NCBI GenBank assembly: GCA_965198655.1 | Contig: OZ240668.1 | Coordinates: 868,001 to 932,000, forward strand | Length of the DNA stretch: 64,000 nt | Source of the DNA: Lichenicola sp965198655 | Lineage (GTDB): Bacteria > Pseudomonadota > Alphaproteobacteria > Acetobacterales > Acetobacteraceae | Direction of reading: 5' to 3' | In this document: piece by piece, positions 1-6,209 of the stretch | How the letters are laid out: every line of letters begins with the position of its first letter | Position numbering within the stretch: position 1 is the stretch's first letter | Translations under genes and position numbers: made by a program | The notes under the pieces: model-generated | What the model was told of the DNA's origin: nothing | Seen by the model: the letters and a program-made list of their open reading frames with translations, nothing else | Database searches by the model: none

Positions 1-1
1 G

Positions 2-151
2 GACATCAAGGACATCTTCGCCGAGGCCAAGTCGGCCGGGTTCGACGTCAAGGTGATCCGGCAGATCATCAGGATACGCAAGCAGGAGCCCTCCGACGTG
101 GAGGAGCAGGAAACGCTGCTCGACATCTACCGTCGCGCACTCGGCATGTAG
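2..151 (+). CDS. gapR: GapR family DNA-binding protein (DUF2312), C-terminal part
   Basis: This is the last 49 codons of a gene whose start lies left of the window. The visible protein runs DIKDIFAEAKSAGFDVKVIR, then an IRKQEP segment and an acidic EEQETLLDIYRRALGM end. That is the conserved C-terminal half of the DUF2312/GapR family. Family members are about 80-90 residues, dimerise or tetramerise through coiled coils, and clamp overtwisted AT-rich DNA ahead of replication and transcription. They are nearly universal in Alphaproteobacteria. The family call rests on this characteristic stretch; the N-terminal coiled coil is not visible. Confidence 0.85.
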   Translation, partial: DIKDIFAEAKSAGFDVKVIRQIIRIRKQEPSDVEEQETLLDIYRRALGM

Positions 152-211
152 CGCCGCCGCCGGCCGCGAAGCGGTCTGGCGGCCCGGAATCGCTTGCGTC
201 TATAGTGGCTT

Positions 212-712
212 GTGCCGTTGACGCTGCCCCTGCCGGACTGGATGCCCCCGTGGATCCAGCTCGCGATCCTGATGGTCGCGATCCTGTTCGGGTTCGCCCT
301 GCTGATGATGCCGTTCGCGGTGTTCGGCCTGAAGGGCCGGCTCGAGCTGATCGAGGCGCAGCTCGACGACGTCCATGCCGAGCTGCGCATGCTGGCCACC
401 CGTCTGCCGGAGGTGCCGCGCCGGCCGGCGCGTCCGGTGGAACAGGAGCCGGTGGCAGATGAGATCGTGCCGCGTCCGCGGCCGGCGCGCCCCCGTCCGC
501 AGCCGGTCCCGGTGCCGCCGGTCCTGCCGGAGGCGTCGCTGCCCACTCCACACCGGCCGCGCGACAGCGACGACTGGTCGGACGCGCCGCCCTTCGCCGA
601 CGAGGCGATGGCGCCGCGGCGTCCGCTGCGGGCTACGCCCGATCGCGACGTCGACCAGGAGCGCGCGCCGCGCAGCCGGTCGGAGCCGACCCTGCGCTGG
701 CCCCCGCGCTGA
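212..712 (+). CDS. Hypothetical single-pass membrane protein with proline/arginine-rich tail
   Basis: A 166-residue protein with a GTG start. Residues about 14-37 form one hydrophobic membrane segment (LAILMVAILFGFALLMMPFA). A short predicted helix follows (LELIEAQLDDVHAELRMLA, heptad-like). The remaining 110 residues are low-complexity, rich in Pro, Arg and acidic residues, and probably disordered. No known domain is recognised. It lies between gapR and the convergent proB with about 60 bp on the gapR side. A role as a small membrane scaffold is possible, but nothing in the sequence assigns a function. Upstream GTG/TTG starts are not excluded. Confidence 0.6.
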   Translation: MPLTLPLPDWMPPWIQLAILMVAILFGFALLMMPFAVFGLKGRLELIEAQLDDVHAELRMLATRLPEVPRRPARPVEQEPVADEIVPRPRPARPRPQPVPVPPVLPEASLPTPHRPRDSDDWSDAPPFADEAMAPRRPLRATPDRDVDQERAPRSRSEPTLRWPPR

Positions 713-744
713 TCCGACACGTCGTCACAGTCCAGCCGGGCTGC

Positions 745-1890
745 TCACCCGGACGTCAGCACCAGATCGTCGCGGTGGATCATCTCGTCGCGGCCGCGCC
801 AGCCGAGCAGGGCCTCGATTGCCTCCGAGCGGTGGCCGATGATCCTGGCCGCATCCGCGCTGCCATAGGCCGACAGCCCGCGCCCGATCCCGATCCGGTC
901 CTCGGAGACCACCAACACCAGGTCGCCGCGCCCGAAGCTGCCTTCGACTGCGCGCACTCCGGCTGGGAGCAGCGAGCCGCCGGCGCGTAGCGCGCAGGCA
1001 GCACCGTGGTCGATCACCAGTTGCCCTGCCGGCTGCAGGGTGCCGGCGATCCAGCGCTTGCGCGCCGAGCCTCCCTCCATCGCCGGCAGGAACCAACTGC
1101 AGCGCGTCGCCGTCCCAAGTGCTGCGAGCGGGTTCGCGACGCTGCCCAGGCCGATCGCCATGGCGCAGCCGGCCCGTGTGGCGATGGCGGCCGCGAGCAG
1201 CTTGGTCCGCATGCCACCCGACGAGTAGCCCGGCGGCGGCGCCCCGCCCATGGCCTCGACCTCCGGGGTCAGAACCGTCACCAGCGGGACGTGCCGTGCG
1301 TCCGGGTCCTGGCGCGGGTCCGCGGTGTAGAGCCCGTCGATGTCCGACAGCAGCACGAGCTGGTCGGCGCCGATCATCCCGGCCACGCGGGCCGCCAACT
1401 GGTCGTTGTCGCCGAAGCGGATCTCTGCGGTGGCGACCGTGTCGTTCTCGTTGATCACCGGCACGCAGCCAAGCCCGAGCAGGGTGGACAGGGTGGCGCG
1501 CGCGTTCAGGTAGCGCCGCCGGTCCTCGGTATCGTCCGGGGTCAGCAGCAGTTGCGCCGCGACCAGGCCATGCGCGGACAGGGCAGCACTCCAGGCCTGC
1601 GCCAGCCGGATCTGCCCCACCGCGGCGGCGGCCTGCTTCTCCTCCAGGCGCAGGCTGCGACGGGTCAGCCCGAGCGCATGGCGCGCCAGCGCGATCGCGC
1701 CGGAGGAAACGACGATCACCTCCACGCCGCGGCGGCGCAGTGCCGCGATGTCGGCAGCGACGCCGTCCAGCCATCCCAGGCGTGGTGCCGCCGCCTCGCC
1801 GTCGACCAGCAGCGCGCTGCCGATCTTGACCACCAGCCGCCGTGCCTGGTCGAGCGAGGGCAGGGCGGCAGGATGGTCCGGCCGGCTCAT
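745..1890 (-). CDS. proB: Glutamate 5-kinase
   Basis: ProB phosphorylates L-glutamate to gamma-glutamyl phosphate, the first step of proline synthesis in the cytoplasm. The 381-residue product has the usual length and architecture. An N-terminal amino-acid kinase domain (about 1-255) carries the KIGSALLV start, VVSSGAIA, NENDTV and the SGGMRTK signature. A C-terminal PUA domain (about 280-365) follows. The ATG start overlaps the obgE stop in an ATGA junction, so the two are translationally coupled. The obgE-proB order is common in Alphaproteobacteria, where proA often follows; here the next gene downstream is convergent and unrelated. The PUA domain is usually linked to proline feedback, which is known for the family and not visible here. 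Confidence 0.95.
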   Translation of the reverse strand: MSRPDHPAALPSLDQARRLVVKIGSALLVDGEAAAPRLGWLDGVAADIAALRRRGVEVIVVSSGAIALARHALGLTRRSLRLEEKQAAAAVGQIRLAQAWSAALSAHGLVAAQLLLTPDDTEDRRRYLNARATLSTLLGLGCVPVINENDTVATAEIRFGDNDQLAARVAGMIGADQLVLLSDIDGLYTADPRQDPDARHVPLVTVLTPEVEAMGGAPPPGYSSGGMRTKLLAAAIATRAGCAMAIGLGSVANPLAALGTATRCSWFLPAMEGGSARKRWIAGTLQPAGQLVIDHGAACALRAGGSLLPAGVRAVEGSFGRGDLVLVVSEDRIGIGRGLSAYGSADAARIIGHRSEAIEALLGWRGRDEMIHRDDLVLTSG

Positions 1891-2894
1891 CGGGCTGTCC
1901 GGCGCGCCTCGGTGATTTGGTCCTGCAGCACCCGAAGCGCTTCGGCGACGTTGCCGTGGGTGGCGGCGGACAGAGTCAGCACCGCCGCACCGGTCGCCTT
2001 TTCCAGTGCCCGCCTGCGCGTGCCGAGCTGCTGCGGCGTCATCGCGTCGGTCTTGTTGATCGCCACGACCTCCGGCTTCTCGGCCAGGCCACCGCCATAG
2101 GCCACCAGCTCCTCCCGCACCGTCCGCCATGCCTCGACCACGTTGCCCGCCGCCCCGTCGACCAGGTGCAGCAGCACGGCGCAGCGCTCGACATGGCCGA
2201 GGAAGCGGTCCCCGAGCCCGGCGCCCTCGTGCGCGCCCTCGATCAGCCCGGGAATGTCGGCCAGCACGAACTCCTCGGAGTCCGACAGCCGCACCACGCC
2301 GAGCTGCGGGTGCAGGGTGGTGAACGGGTAGTCGGCGATCTTCGGCCGTGCCGCGGAGGCGACCGACAGGAAGGTCGACTTGCCGGCGTTGGGCAGGCCG
2401 ATCAGCCCGGCATCGGCGATCAGCTTGAGCCGCAGCCAGACCCAGCGCTCCTCGCCCGGCCAGCCCTTGTCGGCGCGTCGCGGCGCGCGGTTGGTGCTGG
2501 TCTTGAAACTCGCGTTGCCGAACCCGCCGTCGCCGCCGCGGCACAGCAGTACCTGCTTGCCAGGCGCGTCCAGGTCGGCGAGCAGCACCTCCCTGGTCTC
2601 GTCGAGGATCTGCGTGCCGATCGGCACCCGGATCAGCACCGGTGGTGAGCCGGCGCCGGTGCGGTCGGATCCCGAGCCGTTGCCGCCCTTGCGCGCCCGA
2701 AAATGCTGGGTGTAGCGGAAGTCGATCAGCGTGTTCAGGTTGGCCACAGCCTCGAGCACGACGTCGCCGCCGCGGCCGCCGTTGCCGCCGTCAGGGCCGC
2801 CGAACTCGATGAACTTCTCGCGGCGGAACGCGACGACGCCGTCGCCGCCGTCGCCGGACCGCAGGTAGATCTTGGCCTGGTCGAGGAACTTCAT
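1887..2894 (-). CDS. obgE: Obg/CgtA GTPase
   Basis: A 335-residue essential GTPase that binds the 50S subunit and acts in ribosome maturation and stress control. The glycine-rich Obg fold occupies residues 1-158 (MKFLDQAKIYLRSGDGGDG start). The G domain follows with a P-loop GLPNAGKST, switch region DIPGLIEGAHEGAGLG and the NKTD specificity motif. It lacks the long C-terminal OCT extension, as many alphaproteobacterial Obg proteins do. The ATG at 2894 fits the family N-terminus exactly, so the longer open frame upstream is not coding. It lies downstream of rplU-rpmA in the usual order, but a terminator sits between, so read-through or a separate promoter must supply it. Confidence 0.96.
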   Translation of the reverse strand: MKFLDQAKIYLRSGDGGDGVVAFRREKFIEFGGPDGGNGGRGGDVVLEAVANLNTLIDFRYTQHFRARKGGNGSGSDRTGAGSPPVLIRVPIGTQILDETREVLLADLDAPGKQVLLCRGGDGGFGNASFKTSTNRAPRRADKGWPGEERWVWLRLKLIADAGLIGLPNAGKSTFLSVASAARPKIADYPFTTLHPQLGVVRLSDSEEFVLADIPGLIEGAHEGAGLGDRFLGHVERCAVLLHLVDGAAGNVVEAWRTVREELVAYGGGLAEKPEVVAINKTDAMTPQQLGTRRRALEKATGAAVLTLSAATHGNVAEALRVLQDQITEARRTAR

Positions 2895-2960
2895 GCTGGC
2901 ATCGGTCCGTTCCGGCCGCGTCTGGCAGGCGAAGGTCTGGCAGGGGGAAGCATGGAGACG

Positions 2961-2987
2961 AAAAAGGGCCGGCCCGAAGGCCGACCC
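2961..2987 (-). terminator. Rho-independent terminator after rpmA
   Basis: On the minus strand a 9-bp stem (one G-U-type mismatch) with a TTCG tetraloop is followed directly by five T residues. It lies about 30 bp past the rpmA stop and before obgE. It would end the rplU-rpmA transcript or attenuate read-through into obgE-proB. Confidence 0.8.
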
Positions 2988-3016
2988 CAGCGCTTCGACC
3001 GGCCGAGGCGGGACGC

Positions 3017-3286
3017 CTACTCGGCGGCGATCGCCTTGGCGTCGACCGAAACCTGCACGCGGCCTTCCGAGCGGGTTTCGAACTTCACGTTGCCGTCGAT
3101 CAGGGCAAAGATCGTGTGGTCGCGACCGAGCCCGACGTTGCGTCCCGGCTTCACCTTGGTCCCGCGCTGGCGGATGATGATGTTGCCGGCGATCACGGTC
3201 TCGCCGCCGAACTTCTTGACGCCGAGACGGCGCCCGGCGGTGTCGCGACCGTTGCGGGACGAGCCGCCTGCCTTCTTGTGTGCCAT
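3017..3286 (-). CDS. rpmA: 50S ribosomal protein L27
   Basis: An 89-residue basic ribosomal protein starting MAHKKAGGSSRNGRDTAGRR, which matches the L27 N-terminus that reaches the peptidyl transferase centre and stabilises P-site tRNA. Core motifs GNIIIRQRGTK and GRDHTIFAL are intact. It begins directly with the mature-type Ala-His sequence, so there is no cleavable N-terminal extension as seen in Firmicutes. It follows rplU with a gap of about 60 bp, in the standard rplU-rpmA operon. Confidence 0.98.
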   Translation of the reverse strand: MAHKKAGGSSRNGRDTAGRRLGVKKFGGETVIAGNIIIRQRGTKVKPGRNVGLGRDHTIFALIDGNVKFETRSEGRVQVSVDAKAIAAE

Positions 3287-3349
3287 GAGCTGGTTCCTGT
3301 GCCTGTTGGCTGCCGACGCGGGTCCGGGAGTGCTGGCTCCCGGATGGGG

Positions 3350-3667
3350 TCAGGCGGCGCTGATCTCGCCGATGCGCAGCACCGTGACGGGCTGGCGGTG
3401 GCCGTTGCGGCGGCGGCTGTTCTGCCTGCGGCGCTTCTTGAAGATGATGACCGTGTCCAGCTTGTCCTGCGCGATCACGGTCGCGGTGACGCTGGCGCCC
3501 GGCACCAGCGGTGCGCCGATGCTGGTGCCGCCCTCGCCGCCGCCGATCGCCAGCACGTCGCTGAAGGTCACGGTGGCGCCGGCCTCCACGTCGAGCTTCT
3601 CGACCTTGAGCACGAGGTCGGGCGTCACGCGATACTGTTTTCCGCCGGTGCGGATGACTGCAAACAT
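3350..3667 (-). CDS. rplU: 50S ribosomal protein L21
   Basis: A 105-residue protein starting MFAVIRTGGKQYRV, the L21 signature. It ends in the conserved basic KKRRRQNSRRRNGHRQ segment that contacts 23S rRNA, followed by TVLRIGEI. The ATG at 3667 is chosen because the family begins exactly there, although the frame is open upstream. First gene of the leftward rplU-rpmA group. The 220 bp between it and tRNA-Ser should hold its promoter; I could not point to convincing -35/-10 boxes. Confidence 0.98.
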   Translation of the reverse strand: MFAVIRTGGKQYRVTPDLVLKVEKLDVEAGATVTFSDVLAIGGGEGGTSIGAPLVPGASVTATVIAQDKLDTVIIFKKRRRQNSRRRNGHRQPVTVLRIGEISAA

Positions 3668-3890
3668 CGTTCTGGCTTTCCGATCTCTTGATCCGCCGCG
3701 CCCCGCTGGAGCGGGTGCCGACGAACCCAGTCGCTTCTTGTGATGGGCCGCGCCCCCGGACCTGGACGCGCGGCAATGCCTTTCCTGGCTGGACCCAGCC
3801 CGGTGCGGCCGGCGGGCATTATCCGATCGATCCCTGCCTGTCAATCGGTTGCCAGGCTGTTCCTCGGGAGGTTATATGCCGGCCGCCTCC

Positions 3891-3980
<90 letters not shown>

Positions 3981-4083
3981 AGAGCGTTGACAGCCAGTAA
4001 GGATAGATGCGTCAGCGATCCTTCCCATATTGTACAACCATCGTGCAACCAGATGTCGACCCGGTCTTGCTTGGCAGGAAGCA

Positions 4084-4103
4084 GAGGTCACTCATGTGAC
4101 CTC
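4084..4103 (-). terminator. Hairpin downstream of the small ORF
   Basis: A perfect 8-bp stem (GAGGTCAC/GTGACCTC) with a 4-base loop sits just past the stop of the minus-strand small ORF. The bases after it on the minus strand are only weakly T-rich, so termination is possible but not secure. Confidence 0.35.
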
Positions 4104-4111
4104 CGTCCCGG

Positions 4112-4297
4112 TCACGAAAAGGCTGAGATCATTGCCACCACCGCAAGGATGATGGCCGCGATGTCGACCTTGATCGCAACGCGTATCCGTAGGTTGACCC
4201 GCATTGGGGTTGCTCCGACGGCCGCGACGCGCCGCGAACCGATGAAGGTTGCGGTTGGCCCAAGTCGAACGGTTTGACCGCCGTTCACTCGAAGCAT
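4112..4297 (-). CDS. Possible small membrane protein of the mini-island
   Basis: A 61-codon frame with an ATG preceded 12 bases upstream by AAGGTGG. The product is basic in its first two thirds and ends in a hydrophobic segment (IAAIILAVVAMISAFS) that could span the membrane. A hairpin follows its stop. No family is recognised. It could be a chance frame; the ribosome site and terminal membrane segment are the only positive signs. Confidence 0.3.
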   Translation of the reverse strand: MLRVNGGQTVRLGPTATFIGSRRVAAVGATPMRVNLRIRVAIKVDIAAIILAVVAMISAFS

Positions 4298-4589
4298 CGG
4301 CCCTGAGTTCCACCTTGTACTTCGGCGTTCTTAGGCGACGTATGGAACCCCTAGGACACTCGCGGTCCGGCGGCGACCGTAGCCACATCCATGGAACAGG
4401 AAAGGGTCCTGTCCTTACGGCCCCATCACGGAGACCGTCGCCCCAGAAGGAAGGCGGCACCCGTGCATCCATCAGGTACGTCGTTTGCGGGGTGTCCTCC
4501 TAGGTATTGGGTTTCCAAGCCCGGCCAGAAGGGTCCTACGGACGGGATGTTGCGTCCTTCGATCAAGTTTCAAGTCCACGGGAGGCGGT

Positions 4590-4702
4590 CCCCGCTTTCC
4601 AGGTCGCCGTATAGGCGACCCGGAGCGAAGCGAAGCACCTGTTCCGGCCGGAGGCGCCTCACGCATAGCGCGGGAAGGCCGGAACAGGTCTGGTAAGCGG
4701 GG
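4590..4702. other. Three-way-junction inverted-repeat structure (candidate ncRNA or cis element)
   Basis: A 13-bp outer stem (4590-4602 with 4690-4702, one mismatch) encloses two hairpins. One is a 6-bp stem with loop GTATA (4603-4619). The other is a perfect 13-bp stem (4637-4649 with 4677-4689) capped by a 27-base loop containing a small GAGGC/GCCTC palindrome. The single-stranded joint reads GAGCGAAGCGAAGC. It lies 28 bp past the stop of the minus-strand HTH gene. It could be a structured RNA, a processing/termination element or a DNA site used in transfer or replication. No known RNA family is recognised. Confidence 0.5.
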
Positions 4703-4729
4703 CGGCCGGGAACGCGGAACGGTCGCGGG

Positions 4730-5092
4730 TTACATCGCCATTCCGGCGGCCTCTGCCACTTTACCCATCACCATCCCGCTGATTTGGGTCAACCCAGTGC
4801 TCGCCTTCGATGCCGATGTCTTGGCGGCCTTGAACACACCGGCCGCCTCGTGGGCCGTAGGATGCGACGCACCATGCTCGTTGATCGCTTCGACGGTGGA
4901 GGCGTCTCCGCCGACAACGGCCGCGAACTTTGCTAGGCGGATAATACCGGCGGCGCGAGCCTTCGCAGTGATGGAGCTGGTGGACACCTCGTAGCGTTCC
5001 GCCAGCTCGGGGATGGTATTTACACCGGTCGAGTATAGATTGAGTAGGCAGGACCATTCGTCGGACGTGAGGCGTGTATATCGGCGGGTCAT
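4730..5092 (-). CDS. Helix-turn-helix protein of the mini-island
   Basis: A 120-residue protein. Residues about 8-50 (SDEWSCLLNLYSTGVNTIPE, then LAERYEVSTSSITAKARAAG) form a helix-turn-helix of the type seen in phage small terminase subunits and small transcriptional regulators. The C-terminal 65 residues are Ala/Gly/Lys-rich with likely helices. The ATG at 5092 is chosen because the HTH starts right after it and a perfect TATAAT lies 37 bp upstream; the frame is open further upstream. It is divergent from the 5256 gene, which fits either an autoregulator or a terS-like packaging protein of a degraded phage satellite. The family is not certain. Confidence 0.6.
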   Translation of the reverse strand: MTRRYTRLTSDEWSCLLNLYSTGVNTIPELAERYEVSTSSITAKARAAGIIRLAKFAAVVGGDASTVEAINEHGASHPTAHEAAGVFKAAKTSASKASTGLTQISGMVMGKVAEAAGMAM

Positions 5093-5255
5093 GGCGCGGC
5101 TTTGCCTTGAGGATTGGCTGGTGCACCTATTATAGTGGATTGTTTGGTTTAGGATTGACTGAATTGTTGGATTTGCTGAGTTGGTGATTTCAACGCAACT
5201 CACCCGCTTTCCTGGGGATCGGATGGGTGTCAAGCGCCTTTTGTAGGAGTCGTCA
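5093..5255. promoter_or_regulatory. AT-rich divergent promoter region of the mini-island
   Basis: The only markedly AT-rich stretch nearby. A perfect minus-strand TATAAT lies at 5129-5134, 37 bp before the HTH gene. An inverted repeat TGAGTTG/CAACTCA (5177-5183, 5196-5202) is a possible operator. On the plus strand, TAGGAG at 5244-5249 is a well-placed ribosome site for the GTG at 5256. Confidence 0.5.
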
Positions 5256-5861
5256 GTGCAGCGGGCAGCGATAGAAAAAGGCGTCTACTGCGTGCGTGTC
5301 ATGGAGACGATCAGAGACGAGCTGTTTGATCGACCAACGCTATTTGAGATCAAGCGAAAGTGGGAGGAATTCCTTTCGCAGATTTATGAGATGTTGGAGG
5401 GCTTCGAGGCAGGCAAGGAGTCTCCTGCCGAGAAGCAGTGGGTGGAAGCCATGTTTCGCTTTCAACGCTCGGATGACCTTCTCCGCTATCTGAGGGCAGC
5501 CCGGAACGATAAGACGCATGGGTTTGGCGATACTGCTGCTTTGGTCGCTGCAACCTATCGGGCACCGATGGTGGTTCTCCAGCGCTATTCGCAGCTTGCA
5601 AAGCCTAAGCCCGACTTTACAACCTTTGCGCGTGAGCAGCCTGAGACAGATGTTCTCCCGGAGGCCATGCACCTGCGAAATATCCTGGTGCCAAAGTTCA
5701 GGAAGCATCCCGAACATTGGGTGGCGGTCCCTGTAGAACACCTTGGAAAGCCAATGATGTTCGATATGCGGGGAGCAACGCCTGCCTTCCTCGTTCTGGC
5801 GGCGTGCGGTTACTTCAAGGCATTGCTCACGGAGGCCCAGCAGTTTTCCATGAGCCAGTGA
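5256..5861 (+). CDS. Unknown protein with HEPN-like R-x4-H motif
   Basis: A 201-residue protein starting at GTG 5256, supported by TAGGAG five bases upstream; an ATG at 5301 is the alternative. Residues 30-80 are predicted amphipathic helices. They lead into LLRYLRAARNDKTHGFGD (75-92), where Arg83 and His88 give the R-x4-H pattern with Asn after the Arg that marks HEPN RNase and abortive-infection proteins. The second half (105-201) is of unknown type, with a hydrophobic segment ATPAFLVLAACGYFKALL near the end. HEPN membership is inference from one motif and helical context. If right, the protein may be a toxin or defence RNase. Base composition differs from neighbours, which supports acquisition with the island. 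Confidence 0.6.
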   Translation: MQRAAIEKGVYCVRVMETIRDELFDRPTLFEIKRKWEEFLSQIYEMLEGFEAGKESPAEKQWVEAMFRFQRSDDLLRYLRAARNDKTHGFGDTAALVAATYRAPMVVLQRYSQLAKPKPDFTTFAREQPETDVLPEAMHLRNILVPKFRKHPEHWVAVPVEHLGKPMMFDMRGATPAFLVLAACGYFKALLTEAQQFSMSQ

Positions 5862-5884
5862 GGGAAGCTTCAGCTCATCCAAAG

Positions 5885-5902
5885 GGCGGCTATCCAGCCG
5901 TC
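5885..5902 (+). terminator. Weak hairpin after the HEPN-like gene
   Basis: A 7-bp stem (one G-T pair) around ATCC lies 24 bp past the stop of the 5256 gene. The following bases are ATAATCTGTTGT, not a clean T run, so this is a tentative terminator. Confidence 0.3.
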
Positions 5903-5978
5903 ATAATCTGTTGTAGCAGGGAAGAATGAGGCGGTAGCTATCAGCCTGGATTTGCTGGGGTTTGGAGAGGAACCGGGT

Positions 5979-5996
5979 ATCCCACCCTCTCCGCCA
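5979..5996 (+). repeat. Attachment-site direct repeat (right copy)
   Basis: Exact second copy of the 18-bp tRNA-Ser 3' end. Seven bases GGAGAGG at 5964-5970 can pair with CCTCTCC at 5986-5992, so the acceptor-stem pairing is also imitated. This marks the right junction of the island. Confidence 0.85.
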
Positions 5997-6209
5997 GCCA
6001 CCTCATCCCGGCGTCGCAGGCCCCGGGAGGGATCTCCCCGACCTGCTGCTTGCCGCTGCCCCCACGCTGCTTCCAGGCAAGATCTCAACCTTGCCGACAC
6101 AAGGCTACGGTTCCATACGAACCGGAAAGTCAGCAGTAGACACCGAGGCTTCCAGCCAAGACGACAATCCCCAGGCGAACGCCCGCCGTCTCCAGCGCAT
6201 CCCGCGGCG

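Larger units (their letters stand above)
3981..5996. mobile_element. tRNA-Ser-borne mini-island of about 2.0 kb
   Basis: DNA between the two 18-bp attachment repeats. It is less GC-rich than the rest of the window, especially 5090-5260, and uses codons rarely seen in neighbouring genes. It holds a small membrane ORF and an HTH gene on the minus strand, an unknown, possibly HEPN-type, gene on the plus strand, and a complex inverted-repeat structure. No integrase, excisionase or transposase gene or fragment is visible. It is therefore either a deleted island remnant or a non-autonomous element mobilised in trans. Confidence 0.75.

Noticed and set aside
3986..4030. Promoter from TTGACA just after the tRNA
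   Set aside because: No acceptable -10 at 16-18 bp and no gene to serve on the plus strand.
4590..4702. Retron or group II intron RNA
   Set aside because: No reverse transcriptase gene is present in or near the island, and the characteristic intron domain V or msr/msd layout is not visible.
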